Part shown: positions 7,476-17,409 of the stretch, in pieces
How the letters are laid out: every line of letters starts with the position of its first letter
Position numbering within the stretch: the stretch's first letter is position 1
Source: a bacterium
GTDB lineage: Bacteria; Electryoneota; Electryoneia; Electryoneales; Electryoneaceae
Length of the DNA: 64,000 nucleotides
Assembly: GCA_020444265.1 (NCBI GenBank)
Contig: JAHLLH010000003.1
Coordinates: forward strand, 124,001-188,000
Reading direction: 5' to 3'
The notes under the pieces: generated by a model
Databases searched by the model: none
What the model was told of the DNA's origin: nothing
The model's input: the letters and a program-made list of their open reading frames with translations, nothing else
Program-made: the position numbers and the translations under genes

Positions 7476-10343
7476 ATGAGAATCGGGAAACATCTTCCAT
7501 TTGCCACATTGATCCTGCTCCTGCTGCTCGTCTCCACTGCCTATGCGGGGACTACGGGCAAAATTGTTGGACAGGTTACGGATTCTGAAACCGGCGAACC
7601 ACTTGTCGGGGCAAATGTCGTACTGGAAGGAAGGTCCCGGGGTGCCGCCACCGATCTTGATGGTGAATACCTCATTCACAATGTGTCGCCCGGTTCCTAT
7701 ACCATGCTGGTGTCGAATCTCGGCTACCAGACGCTCCGCATCGAGGATGTGCGTGTCAGCATCGACAAGACTGCCACCATTGATGCGGAACTGAGCAGCG
7801 TGGTCCTCAACGCTGCACCGGAAGTGACTGTTACTGCTTCGCGCCCCGTTATCCGGAAGGATCTCACCTCGACAGAAGTGAATGTCGGACAGGAAGAGAT
7901 CCAGATGATGCCGGTAGAAAACTTCGGCGAAGTCGTCGGGTTGCAGGCGGGCGTGGTCAATGGCCATTTCCGTGGTGGACGATCCAACGAAGTCGTCTTC
8001 ATGATTGACGGTGTCATCGTCACCGACCCCTACAAGGCTTCCGATCCATTCGGGCGTGAGACGAGTAACCAGGTGGAAAACTCGGCCATTCAGGAAATCC
8101 AGGTGGTCAGTGGAACGTTCAACGCTGAGTATGGCCAGGCGATGAGCGGCATTGTGAATGTGGTGACACGAGAAGGGTCGCAAGAGGAATACACAGGGAA
8201 TTTATCGATCGGGTACGGCGATTATGTATCCAATCGTTCACTCAACATTGGGTACTATGATTCCGAGGGTGGTCTGAAGAGTTACATGGACAATGTCAAC
8301 CCGATGGAACTGCAGGATTACCAGTTCAGCCTCTCCGGCCCGGTTCCAGGCTTAGTTGGCGGGTTGACCTTCTTTGTGAATGGACGATACCTCGATGATA
8401 ATGGCAAGCTGTATGGTCAGCGCATCTTCTCGCCGTCCGATTCAAGCGATTTTTCCGCATCCAATCGTAACAACTGGTATATCGAACAAAGCGGGGATGG
8501 TGAGGATGTTACCCTCGACCCCTTCCGAAAATGGTCCGGCCAGTTCAAACTGACTCAACGATTTTCAAATGGGGCGAAGTTGTCCTACCAGATCATGCGC
8601 GACGATATGAAATACCGCAATCTGGATAATCTTGTCTACAAAGATGAAATTGAAGATCCTCGTAAATTCAAATACAACCCGGATGGTAACTACTGGCAAT
8701 ACGGAACCGGCCAGAATCACATTGTCAACTGGAACCAGGCCCTTTCCGATCGCACCTTCTACACAGCTGCCCTCTCCTATACCCACAACACATACAAGTT
8801 CTATGTGTACGAGGACCCGGACGATCCGCGTTATGTCAGCCCGGATCGATTGCAGGATGCGCAAAATTATGCCTTCTACACGGGTGGACAGGGGATGTGG
8901 CACCAGGAACGGTCCACGGACAAGGCGGGGGTCAAGCTTGATGTCACCACCCAGGTGAACAAACTTCACCAACTGAAGGGTGGAGTCGACCTGAATCAGT
9001 ATCGTCTCCAGCTTGAAGAATACCAGCTCGTTGTGGACAGCGAAACAAACGAACTGATCATCAATCCGCTGACTTCCTGGGATCATAACATCTACCCGGA
9101 ACGCGATGCGGAAAGCCCATTGAGTGGCCTGCCCTTTGGCGGTCCCGGCTTCCGACCGCTCAACTTTGCATCCTATTTACAGGACAAGATTGAATACGAC
9201 TTCATGATTGTGAACATTGGCGTCCGTCTCGACTATTTCCATCCGGATGGCGAGGTTCCTACTGACTTGCGTGACCCGGGGAATGATCGCTACAGCTACT
9301 TCAATTCAGCAACGGGCGAAACCATTCCTAACCTTGATCCAATTAACCCGGTCAACGAAGATGGGAGCTACAACCAATGGTACGATAAGTACCGTCCCGC
9401 AGAATCGCACACGCAATTCAGTCCACGCGTCGGGATCGCTTTCCCGCTGACTGAAGCTGGAGTGGTGCATTTCTCGTACGGGCACTTCTTCCAAATCCCC
9501 CCGTTCCAATACCTCTACGATAACCCGGAATTTGAGGTGTTATCGGGAAACCTGGCAAGTATCATCGGCAATGCGGAATTGAAACCTGAGAAGACGGTGA
9601 TGTACGAAATCGGTCTTCAACAGGAAATCGCACCCGGGTTGGGTATGAATGTCACCGGGTACTACAAGGATATTCGTAACCTGCTCGGCACCGAAATTCT
9701 TCGCACCTACGACAACCGCATGTACGCGCGGTATGTGAACCGTGACTATGGCAACGTGCGCGGGATCACTGTCGCACTCGACCGTCGCATGTCTAACATG
9801 GTTTCTGCTGCCTTTGATTACACCTTCCAGGTGGCGGAAGGCAACTCGAGCGACCCGCGTGATGTTTTCGAGAACAACCAGTCCGATCCACCGCGTGAAA
9901 CCGTCAAAAAGACCATCCCGCTCGATTGGGATCAGAGCCATACCGTTAATCTCTCTGTTAACATCGGTGAACCGGGCGAGTGGGGGATTGGGCTGATTGG
10001 ACGTGCCGGAACGGGCTTGCCCTACACTGCGACCCCGTTCCTTCAGCAAGAGGGACAGACCAATGGGTCACGGAAACCTGCACACTACAACCTCGATCTG
10101 AAGACCTACTACACATTGAATGTCAGCGGCTTGAGGCCGACGATCACGCTGAATGTCTACAACCTGTTCGATATCGCCAACGAGAACGACATCTTCACGG
10201 ATACAGGACGGGCGACCTACACGCTTCAGCGCAACCAGGCATTCAACGTCCAGGGATACAATTCATTGAATGATTTCTTCACTCATCCAGAGTTTTATAG
10301 CGCCCCGCGACAGGTCAAACTGACCCTGTCGGTCGGGTTCTGA
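7476..10343 (+). CDS. TonB-dependent outer-membrane receptor, SusC-like
   Basis: This 955-aa protein starts at ATG 7476, behind GGGAGG, with a clear signal peptide (LILLLLLVSTAYA). Upstream in-frame starts were rejected. The domain order is a carboxypeptidase-regulatory-like domain (GKIVGQVTDSETGEPLVGA..., about residues 26-110), a plug with VVFMIDGVIVTDP and YGQAMSGIVNVVTREG, and then a long beta-barrel ending RQVKLTLSVGF with a terminal Phe as expected for outer-membrane insertion. It would import glycans across the outer membrane with TonB energy. No SusD gene accompanies it, and secreted and PorV-like proteins follow instead. Confidence 0.9.
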   Translation: MRIGKHLPFATLILLLLLVSTAYAGTTGKIVGQVTDSETGEPLVGANVVLEGRSRGAATDLDGEYLIHNVSPGSYTMLVSNLGYQTLRIEDVRVSIDKTATIDAELSSVVLNAAPEVTVTASRPVIRKDLTSTEVNVGQEEIQMMPVENFGEVVGLQAGVVNGHFRGGRSNEVVFMIDGVIVTDPYKASDPFGRETSNQVENSAIQEIQVVSGTFNAEYGQAMSGIVNVVTREGSQEEYTGNLSIGYGDYVSNRSLNIGYYDSEGGLKSYMDNVNPMELQDYQFSLSGPVPGLVGGLTFFVNGRYLDDNGKLYGQRIFSPSDSSDFSASNRNNWYIEQSGDGEDVTLDPFRKWSGQFKLTQRFSNGAKLSYQIMRDDMKYRNLDNLVYKDEIEDPRKFKYNPDGNYWQYGTGQNHIVNWNQALSDRTFYTAALSYTHNTYKFYVYEDPDDPRYVSPDRLQDAQNYAFYTGGQGMWHQERSTDKAGVKLDVTTQVNKLHQLKGGVDLNQYRLQLEEYQLVVDSETNELIINPLTSWDHNIYPERDAESPLSGLPFGGPGFRPLNFASYLQDKIEYDFMIVNIGVRLDYFHPDGEVPTDLRDPGNDRYSYFNSATGETIPNLDPINPVNEDGSYNQWYDKYRPAESHTQFSPRVGIAFPLTEAGVVHFSYGHFFQIPPFQYLYDNPEFEVLSGNLASIIGNAELKPEKTVMYEIGLQQEIAPGLGMNVTGYYKDIRNLLGTEILRTYDNRMYARYVNRDYGNVRGITVALDRRMSNMVSAAFDYTFQVAEGNSSDPRDVFENNQSDPPRETVKKTIPLDWDQSHTVNLSVNIGEPGEWGIGLIGRAGTGLPYTATPFLQQEGQTNGSRKPAHYNLDLKTYYTLNVSGLRPTITLNVYNLFDIANENDIFTDTGRATYTLQRNQAFNVQGYNSLNDFFTHPEFYSAPRQVKLTLSVGF

Positions 10344-10375
10344 GCGAAAACATGAACCCGAAGGGGACGGAGGAG

Positions 10376-13300
10376 ATGATGAACAGGATTTTGCGAGGAA
10401 CACTGACGGTGGTACTGCTGGGCATCGGGATAGCCGCGATGGCGGCGGGTCCCTACGGCAGCCTGCGTTACACGAAGCTCGGTGTCATGAACGGCAACCA
10501 GGTGTCCACCCAGTTCTATAACCACGGGCAGATCGCCGACTGGCCCAATCAGCCAGCGGGTGTCTGGCCAAAAGGGACCAACCACTCCTACATCGATGGT
10601 GTGGCCCTGATTGTTGCCGCCGAAGTAGAGGATATCAATGGCAACACAATCCACCCGCTGTCCACCATGTACCGTGAGTTCATGGACACCGACCCTGTCA
10701 CCGGGGATCGGATCGGCTGGGCGCCGTTGCCAGGTTGGGCCAATCCCAACCAGGAAAAACCGGCTATGTCCAATGACTCCAACTCATGGCCCTGGACCTG
10801 GCCAGATCAACCCTCCTCCTGGGATGGCTACTGGAATGGCTATTTCGGAAAGGGGGTGACAAACGCCGACCTTGAAACTGTCTTCGCATTGGATGATGCG
10901 AGTGATAACGAGTACCAGTTCTATCCTGATCCGAGCGATTCACTCCGTCGAGGCCTTGGCTTGCGAGTAGAGGCGCGTGGCTTCCAGTGGAACCATGTTC
11001 TGGCGGAAGATTGCATCTTCTGGCATTATGAGATCGAGAATATCGGGCAAACCGCCTACGATGAGACGGTCTTCGGGATGTACATCGACTGGGGTGTCGG
11101 CGGAACGGATGATTCGGGCGACGATGCTGGTTCTTATGATACCGGGCTTGACCTTGCGTACGCATGGGATGGGAATGGCGTCGGTACCCCGGGTGGTTGG
11201 GGGCCGGTCGGTTTCGCCGGCTTTGCTTTCCTCGAGTCACCGGGTAAAGGTGATGACAACCTTGACAATGATGAAGATGGCCTTGTCGATGAACGTCGCG
11301 ACAGCGGTCCGGGGACCTATGTGTTCGGTCCAGTTGGGGACTACGGTCCGGCCATGAACCACTGGTCGGGTGATGAAGATGGCGACTGGGATAGCTATAC
11401 AGATTTGAACGAGAACGACACCTGGGACATTGGTGAACCACTGAATGATGATGTCGGTGAAGATGGTATCGGGCCGAATGATGGTGGTTATACCGGTCCC
11501 GACCTTGGCGAAGCGGATGGTGTGCCGACCGCTGGTGAACCCGACTTTGACCAGACGGACAAGGATGAGTCGGACCAGATCGGGTTGACAGCTTTTGTCA
11601 TTTTCCCGGTTCATTTCTATGAGTTGATAAACGAGGAGCAGAACTGGTCGGTCATGAGTCAGATCATTCCACCGACCGATGAACAGTTACTCGGTGTCAA
11701 CCTCGGGATGTACTTCTTCTCTGGTCCCTTCCCGCTTTCCTACACAGGCAATGCGGAAGGTGCATCCAGCGCAGAGAGATTCTCCATTGCTCTGCTGTTC
11801 GGAAACAACAAGGATGACCTCTTCCGTAACAAAACCACCGTCCAGGCGATTTACAACGCCAATTACAACTTCGCACAGCCTCCGGACAAGCCGGTGCTGA
11901 CCGCGATTCCAGGTGACCGGAAAGTTACCCTCTATTGGGATGACCTGGCGGAAGACTCCTACGATCGTTTCCTGCAAGAATATGATTTCGAGGGCTACCG
12001 GATCTACCGCTCCACGGACCCGACCTTTATCGATGCACGGTTGGTGACGGATGCCTACGGCAATCCTACCTACCGCAAACCGCTGGCACAGTATGACCTC
12101 CGGGATGGACGCTATGGTCCTCATCTCGTTGGGGTCTACGGCGCCCATTTTGACATGGGCGAGGATACTGGCCTGCGTCACCTTTATGTCGATACCGATG
12201 TAAACAATGGGGTGACCTACTACTACGCCGTCGTCTCCTATGACTATGGCTTTATCGACGGCCAGACGATGATCGACAGCCTGATCGCGGAGGATGGATC
12301 GGACAGTGTGGTCGTCCGCTTCATCCCGAACCTCGGGCCGGATGGCCAGGTCCTGGGTATCGCCCCGACCGAATGCACCAGCACCATTATTGGAGATGTC
12401 GGGCAGAATGTGCAGTTGGATGTGAACACGGCTGCCGTCACACCCAACGCTCCCGCTGCCGGATATGTCAGCCCTGACCTCGAGGATGGGGTAGAGCAGG
12501 TGACCGGCATTTCAAACAGTCGTATTGCCGTCAATCTGCTGGTCAGCGACAGCCTGCGTGAAGGAGGCACCTACGAGGTGCGCTTCAGTGAGGCACCGAC
12601 CTATGGGGAATTTCTCCACTACCCCGACCAGTATTTTGTGTTGAACGGTGCGGGGGATACCCTTTACGCCAGCGATACAACGGTCTTCGGGGAGTGGCTG
12701 CCATACCAGGATGGTGAGGATCCGATTTTCTGGGCGTCCGATCCGGTCGGGAGACGCCACCGCTACTTCATGCGTAATCCCAGCGATTCCATTCAGGTCT
12801 TCTGGCACCCGAAACCGATTACCGTTGAATCGCCGATCATTGATGGTATGTCGATCGAGTTGACAAACCAGTACATCGACTACCAGCCTGGACCGTACCA
12901 GGATATCGACTCCCTCTACTCGAGTATCGTTCACCACGACATCAACTACAGCGGAACAATCGGGACTCATCCTAACCTGATCAACCTGACTGTTGTCGCG
13001 CCTTACCAGTATGAAATCCGCTGGTTTGATGATGTCGCGGATACTTCGACCAGTGCGCTTGGATCTTTCCCAGAAACCGAAGTTAATTTCGAGGTCTGGA
13101 ACCTTAGTCTTGGTGAAAAGAGCGACTTCCTCTACAAGGAAGAAACTGCGATCGAGGATGGGGATACGGTAGTAACACGTGCCTATATCGCACCGAAGCT
13201 GCCGGTTGGTTCGCTGACCCGTGTTGCAAATACCTTCATCATGGAAGCACCACCCAACATCATTGATACCACCTTTGCGGGGGCAGATACGCTGTTCGAC

Positions 13301-13753
13301 ACAACCTTTGTCGAAAAGATCATGCCACGTGAAGGGGATATGGTCGGCTGGGTGCCGAGCATGCCATTCTCAGCGCGTGACAGCTACCGATTCGTCGTCC
13401 ACAAAGGCTACCTCGATTCAGGACGGCAAAAAGAAGATCTGAAACGAGTTGCTGTCGTACCCAACCCATATGTGGTGACCGCATCCTGGGAGCCGAAGGT
13501 GAACTTCACCAAGGGACGTGGGCCGCATAAGATTGACTTCATTCATCTGCCGAAGAAATGTACGATCCGGATTTATACCATCTCCGGCTTCCTTGTGGAC
13601 ACCCTCGAGCATGATTCCCCGGTGACAGATGGTAGTGAGTCCTGGGATCTCGTCTCGAAGGATGGGATGGACATCGCCTACGGGGTCTACGTTTTCCATG
13701 TAGATGCACCCGGTGTGGGTGAAAAGGTCGGCAGATTCGCCATCATCAAGTAG
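10376..13753 (+). CDS. Large secreted protein with FnIII-like domain and C-terminal sorting-type domain
   Basis: This 1125-aa protein has a signal peptide (LTVVLLGIGIAAMAAG). The start is taken at ATG 10376. ATG 10379 and 10352 are also in frame, and GGAGGAG sits right at this point. The middle has acidic Asp-rich loops (DNDEDGLVDE, DEDGDWDSYTDLNENDTW) that look calcium-binding. A fibronectin type III-like segment (PVLTAIPGDRKVTLYWDD ... YRIYRSTDPTF) follows near residue 510. The end has VAVVPNPYVV and GVYVFHVDAPG, like the sorting domains of FCB secreted proteins. It sits 32 bp after the TonB receptor and 11 bp before the PorV-like gene. The function is unknown. Confidence 0.7.
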   Translation: MMNRILRGTLTVVLLGIGIAAMAAGPYGSLRYTKLGVMNGNQVSTQFYNHGQIADWPNQPAGVWPKGTNHSYIDGVALIVAAEVEDINGNTIHPLSTMYREFMDTDPVTGDRIGWAPLPGWANPNQEKPAMSNDSNSWPWTWPDQPSSWDGYWNGYFGKGVTNADLETVFALDDASDNEYQFYPDPSDSLRRGLGLRVEARGFQWNHVLAEDCIFWHYEIENIGQTAYDETVFGMYIDWGVGGTDDSGDDAGSYDTGLDLAYAWDGNGVGTPGGWGPVGFAGFAFLESPGKGDDNLDNDEDGLVDERRDSGPGTYVFGPVGDYGPAMNHWSGDEDGDWDSYTDLNENDTWDIGEPLNDDVGEDGIGPNDGGYTGPDLGEADGVPTAGEPDFDQTDKDESDQIGLTAFVIFPVHFYELINEEQNWSVMSQIIPPTDEQLLGVNLGMYFFSGPFPLSYTGNAEGASSAERFSIALLFGNNKDDLFRNKTTVQAIYNANYNFAQPPDKPVLTAIPGDRKVTLYWDDLAEDSYDRFLQEYDFEGYRIYRSTDPTFIDARLVTDAYGNPTYRKPLAQYDLRDGRYGPHLVGVYGAHFDMGEDTGLRHLYVDTDVNNGVTYYYAVVSYDYGFIDGQTMIDSLIAEDGSDSVVVRFIPNLGPDGQVLGIAPTECTSTIIGDVGQNVQLDVNTAAVTPNAPAAGYVSPDLEDGVEQVTGISNSRIAVNLLVSDSLREGGTYEVRFSEAPTYGEFLHYPDQYFVLNGAGDTLYASDTTVFGEWLPYQDGEDPIFWASDPVGRRHRYFMRNPSDSIQVFWHPKPITVESPIIDGMSIELTNQYIDYQPGPYQDIDSLYSSIVHHDINYSGTIGTHPNLINLTVVAPYQYEIRWFDDVADTSTSALGSFPETEVNFEVWNLSLGEKSDFLYKEETAIEDGDTVVTRAYIAPKLPVGSLTRVANTFIMEAPPNIIDTTFAGADTLFDTTFVEKIMPREGDMVGWVPSMPFSARDSYRFVVHKGYLDSGRQKEDLKRVAVVPNPYVVTASWEPKVNFTKGRGPHKIDFIHLPKKCTIRIYTISGFLVDTLEHDSPVTDGSESWDLVSKDGMDIAYGVYVFHVDAPGVGEKVGRFAIIK

Positions 13754-13764
13754 GAGGTAGAACC

Positions 13765-14811
13765 ATGCGCGCTATATCCAGATTCATGGCTGGTCTGCTG
13801 ACCCTCCTCCTGCTTCTGATTACGGCAGGACCGGCCAACGCTCAATTTGTCAGCAACGTTTCCAAGGTGGGTACCACCGCTGCACCCTTTCTCGAGATCG
13901 GTGTTGGGGCACGGGCGATCGGGATGGGTGGTGCCTTCGTCGGGGTTGCGGATGATGTATCCGCCATTTACTGGAATCCAGCCGGTACCCCCCAGCTTAT
14001 CCAGGGGGAAATCGGATTCGTACACACCTCCTGGATTGCTGGTATCAGCTTCGATAACGTTGCTGCATCTTTCCCGATGGGCAACGGCATGACCTTCGGA
14101 GGTTTCCTGACCTCCCTTACCATGGATGAAATGCAGGTACGGACCATTGAGATGCCTGAGGGCACGGGTGAGCTCTTCCGTGCGTCGGATGTCGCCTTCG
14201 GACTCAGCTATGGTTGGCAGTTGACAGACCGTCTGTCTGTTGGTGCCAATGGGAAGTACATCCGTCAAGCTATCTGGAACTCGTCCGCCAGTGCGATCGC
14301 CGCTGACCTTGGCCTCTTGTTTAAAATGCCGTTCTACAACGGGGTCAATCTCGGCATGTCGGTCAGCAATTTCGGGCCAGATATGCAGATGACGGGTCGT
14401 GACACGCAGGTAACCCACGATATCGCCCCGAACAACCCGGGAAACAATGGTGATATTCTGGCTGACTTGAAGACAGATACCTGGTCGCTGCCGTTGCTCT
14501 TCCGTGTTGGCTTGGCATCAAATGTCTGGCAAGGGGTGAACAGCCGTCTCCTGCTCGCTTTGGATGCTGTCCATCCGAACGACAACTACGAGTATCTCAA
14601 TGTCGGTGCCGAATGGTCGTTCCGGGACTTCGTCTTCCTGCGTGGTGGCTACCGGACCCTCTTCCTCGAAGACAGTGAACAGGGGCTTACCCTGGGAGCG
14701 GGACTGCACTACCGGATGCCGGGCAATGTTATCTTCGTTGCCGATATGGCCTATGCCGACTTTGGACGACTGGACAACGTACTCCGTTACTCGCTGGGAG
14801 TAAGGTTCTAA
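13765..14811 (+). CDS. PorV/PorQ-like outer-membrane beta-barrel protein
   Basis: This 348-aa protein has a signal peptide ending at PANA and the family hallmark at the mature N-terminus: FLEIGVGARAIGMGGAFV followed by ADDVSAIYWNPAG. Such FadL-like barrels include PorV, which in Bacteroidota helps type IX substrates reach and attach to the cell surface (known for the family). The preceding two genes with sorting-type C-termini fit that role. The C-terminal strand ends YSLGVRF with a terminal Phe. It has a GGAGG site 7 bp upstream and is probably the last gene before a terminator. Confidence 0.8.
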   Translation: MRAISRFMAGLLTLLLLLITAGPANAQFVSNVSKVGTTAAPFLEIGVGARAIGMGGAFVGVADDVSAIYWNPAGTPQLIQGEIGFVHTSWIAGISFDNVAASFPMGNGMTFGGFLTSLTMDEMQVRTIEMPEGTGELFRASDVAFGLSYGWQLTDRLSVGANGKYIRQAIWNSSASAIAADLGLLFKMPFYNGVNLGMSVSNFGPDMQMTGRDTQVTHDIAPNNPGNNGDILADLKTDTWSLPLLFRVGLASNVWQGVNSRLLLALDAVHPNDNYEYLNVGAEWSFRDFVFLRGGYRTLFLEDSEQGLTLGAGLHYRMPGNVIFVADMAYADFGRLDNVLRYSLGVRF

Positions 14812-14875
14812 GAGAGTATGGTGGTCTGAGCTCGGTGATATCGCCTGGACAATGCATTTCATCAACGAAAAACCC

Positions 14876-14900
14876 ACACCCCGCCGATAGAGCGGGGTGT
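14876..14900 (+). terminator. Likely intrinsic terminator after the PorV-like gene
   Basis: A perfect 9-bp GC-rich stem ACACCCCGC / GCGGGGTGT with a 7-nt loop is followed by only TTT-like residues (TTAACG). It is preceded by an A-run (GAAAAACC). The stem is strong and the T-tract short, so termination may be partial. Confidence 0.6.
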
Positions 14901-14919
14901 TTAACGAGGGAGGCTGCAC

Positions 14920-17409
14920 GTGCCTCTTAACAGTTTTTTACACGATTCCCATGACAAACGAAACCTTCATGAGGGTTGGACTGTTTCCTTGATCGAGACG
15001 GATCGTAGCGAGCAAGTCCCGGTTTCTATTCCGAAGTTGCCGGCGCAGGTACCGGGCTGTATCCACCTCGACTTGATGGAAGCAAACCTGATACAAGATC
15101 CCTTCGTTGAAATGAACGAGAAGAAGGTCGGCTGGGTCGCGGAGCAGGACTGGTCATGGACAACAACCTTCACCATCGAGGATGGGGAATGCCCCACAGC
15201 AACAGGGGACCGTTTGCAGCTCGTCTTCGAAGGGATTGATACAGTCGCAGATATCCTGCTGGATGGCAATCTTCTCGCCTCTGTGGACAACATGTTTGTC
15301 GCCCAGCGTTTCGACCTGCCGCAAAACATCAAAGCTGGAGAACACACTCTTGAAGTGCGGATTGCATCCCCGATGGAGGTGATGCGTCAGCGAAAAGCTG
15401 TAGGCGGACCGGCACCCAGCTCGCTGGATGATGACCGTGGCTGGGTACGTAAAGAGCAATGCAGCTATGGCTGGGATTGGGGCCCCATCCTGCCCTCGTC
15501 CGGTCTCTATCGTCCGGTCTACCTACAAAAATGGACCGCTGGACGGATAGCCTGGTACAACACGCAATACGTGCAGCAGGGAAAAAAAGGACTGCTGACA
15601 GTCCAGTGTGTTGTCCAATTGGAGAAGGCTGGGAAGGGCACCTTGGCAGCGAAGCTGAAGCATGGAACATCGGAAGCAACAGCCGAAGCGATTGTCGAAG
15701 CGAATTCACCGGGTGAAGCGACAGTGAGCTTGCAGCTGGAGCTATCCGATCCGAAGCTCTGGTGGCCTGCCGGGCAGGGTGATCCTGTCTTGTACGATCT
15801 CGAACTATCCCTCTCGGTGAACGGGAAAATTGTACACGAGGCAGCCGATGAAGTTGGCTTACGGACGGTAGAATGGGTCCAGCAGAAGGATGCCTGGGGC
15901 GAAAGCTTCTTTCTTCGTCTGAATGGGCGCAACATCTTTGTGAAGGGTGCCAATTGGATTCCAACTGACTCTTTCCTACCACGGGCCGATGCGGCGCAGT
16001 ACGAACGTCAAGTTGCACTCGCTGTTGAATCCAACATGAACCTGTTGCGCGTCTGGGGCGGCGGGATGTATGAGGATCCCGCCTTTTACCGTGCCGTAGA
16101 CCGTCAGGGAATCATGCTCTGGCAGGACTTCCCCTATGCCTGCGCCTTCTACCCGGACACCCCCGAGTTCCTGATGGCTGCCCGCAAAGAGGCGGAGCAA
16201 GCTGTTGCACAGCTTAACCATCATCCTTCCATCGTCCTCTGGTGCGGAAACAACGAGATCGAACGAGATGCGGTCCGTTTCCAAAGAGAGTGGGGAGTTC
16301 GCTACCTCGGCGAAGTTATCTGGAAGGGTGTGCTGCCGGAAGTTGTCAACCGAATGGTGCCGGGAGCTTTTTACTGGCAATCGAGCCCCGATGGCGGCAG
16401 CGAACCAAACAGTGTGGACGGTGGCGACCGTCATGTCTGGTCCGTCTGGTCGGGATGGGGATCAGAAGATGCCTACCTCAGTGAAGAGGGGCGTTTCATC
16501 AGCGAATTTGGCTTCCAGGCACCACCGGATATCGAAACCCTGCGTGAAGTGGTTCCAAAGGAAGAGTGGTTTCCGCAGAGTGAAACAGTTGAATGGCACA
16601 ACAAACAGATTGAAGGTCCAGAACGGTTGCAGCGGTTCCTGGCAGCCCGTCACCGTATCACCGAGGAGATGGATCGTTTCGTCCGTTTGAGCCAGGAAGT
16701 GCAGGGATCGGCATTACGCAAGGCGCTGGAACACTGGCGCCGTCGTCGCCCGAGGACCATGGGTGGAATCATCTGGCAGCTCAACGATTGCTGGCAGGTA
16801 GCTTCCTGGGCGCTGATCGATTATCGCCTTCGTCCCAAAGCCTCTTTCTACCAGGTACAGCGTGCCTTTACTCCGCGTGGCCTGACACTCCTGCGCAATG
16901 GCGACCTTCTCGAGTTGTGGGCGATGAACGACACCACCGAGGAGTGGACCGATCCTGTTTCTGTCAAGTGCATCGGTTTTGATGGGGAAGTGGTTAAGGA
17001 AGAACACCACCTGCCGCATGTCCCAGCGGGGGATGTGCTGCTAGTCGATACGATTCAAGCGGATCAGTGGATCAATAATCCCCGTACCCAGGTGATTGTT
17101 GCAGATGCCCAGGGGGCCTATGAAACCCCGATCCGTTCGACCTACACACTGAATCCGCCCAAACATCTCGACCTGGATGGATCAGGTTTGTCCGTGATCG
17201 TCGAAAATCGACACGATGCTCCGGGTGTACGAGTTAAGGCACGATCCTTCATGCCGGCGATCTGGCTCAGCTGTCCCGATAATCCCGACATCTTTTTCGA
17301 TGACAACTCGATTGACCTTTTGCCTGGCGAGGAGCGTTGGATAGGGACAAGAAACGTGCAGACAGGAGAACCGGAAGCGATCCAGATCGTGACTGCCTGG
17401 ACAATTTAA
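14920..17409 (+). CDS. Beta-mannosidase, glycoside hydrolase family 2
   Basis: This 829-aa protein without signal peptide starts at GTG 14920 after CGAGGGAGG. The domains are an N-terminal sugar-binding beta-sandwich (LQLVFEGIDTVADILLDG, YGWDWGPILPSSG), an immunoglobulin-like domain, and a TIM barrel with NLLRVWGGGMYEDPAFY. The predicted acid/base is Glu446 in WCGNNE and the nucleophile is Glu529 in ISEFGFQ. YGWDWGP and VWGGGMYE separate mannosidases from GH2 galactosidases. It would release mannose from imported beta-mannosides in the cytoplasm, which fits the GH130 gene upstream. Its stop codon overlaps the stop of the convergent next gene. Confidence 0.92.
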   Translation: MPLNSFLHDSHDKRNLHEGWTVSLIETDRSEQVPVSIPKLPAQVPGCIHLDLMEANLIQDPFVEMNEKKVGWVAEQDWSWTTTFTIEDGECPTATGDRLQLVFEGIDTVADILLDGNLLASVDNMFVAQRFDLPQNIKAGEHTLEVRIASPMEVMRQRKAVGGPAPSSLDDDRGWVRKEQCSYGWDWGPILPSSGLYRPVYLQKWTAGRIAWYNTQYVQQGKKGLLTVQCVVQLEKAGKGTLAAKLKHGTSEATAEAIVEANSPGEATVSLQLELSDPKLWWPAGQGDPVLYDLELSLSVNGKIVHEAADEVGLRTVEWVQQKDAWGESFFLRLNGRNIFVKGANWIPTDSFLPRADAAQYERQVALAVESNMNLLRVWGGGMYEDPAFYRAVDRQGIMLWQDFPYACAFYPDTPEFLMAARKEAEQAVAQLNHHPSIVLWCGNNEIERDAVRFQREWGVRYLGEVIWKGVLPEVVNRMVPGAFYWQSSPDGGSEPNSVDGGDRHVWSVWSGWGSEDAYLSEEGRFISEFGFQAPPDIETLREVVPKEEWFPQSETVEWHNKQIEGPERLQRFLAARHRITEEMDRFVRLSQEVQGSALRKALEHWRRRRPRTMGGIIWQLNDCWQVASWALIDYRLRPKASFYQVQRAFTPRGLTLLRNGDLLELWAMNDTTEEWTDPVSVKCIGFDGEVVKEEHHLPHVPAGDVLLVDTIQADQWINNPRTQVIVADAQGAYETPIRSTYTLNPPKHLDLDGSGLSVIVENRHDAPGVRVKARSFMPAIWLSCPDNPDIFFDDNSIDLLPGEERWIGTRNVQTGEPEAIQIVTAWTI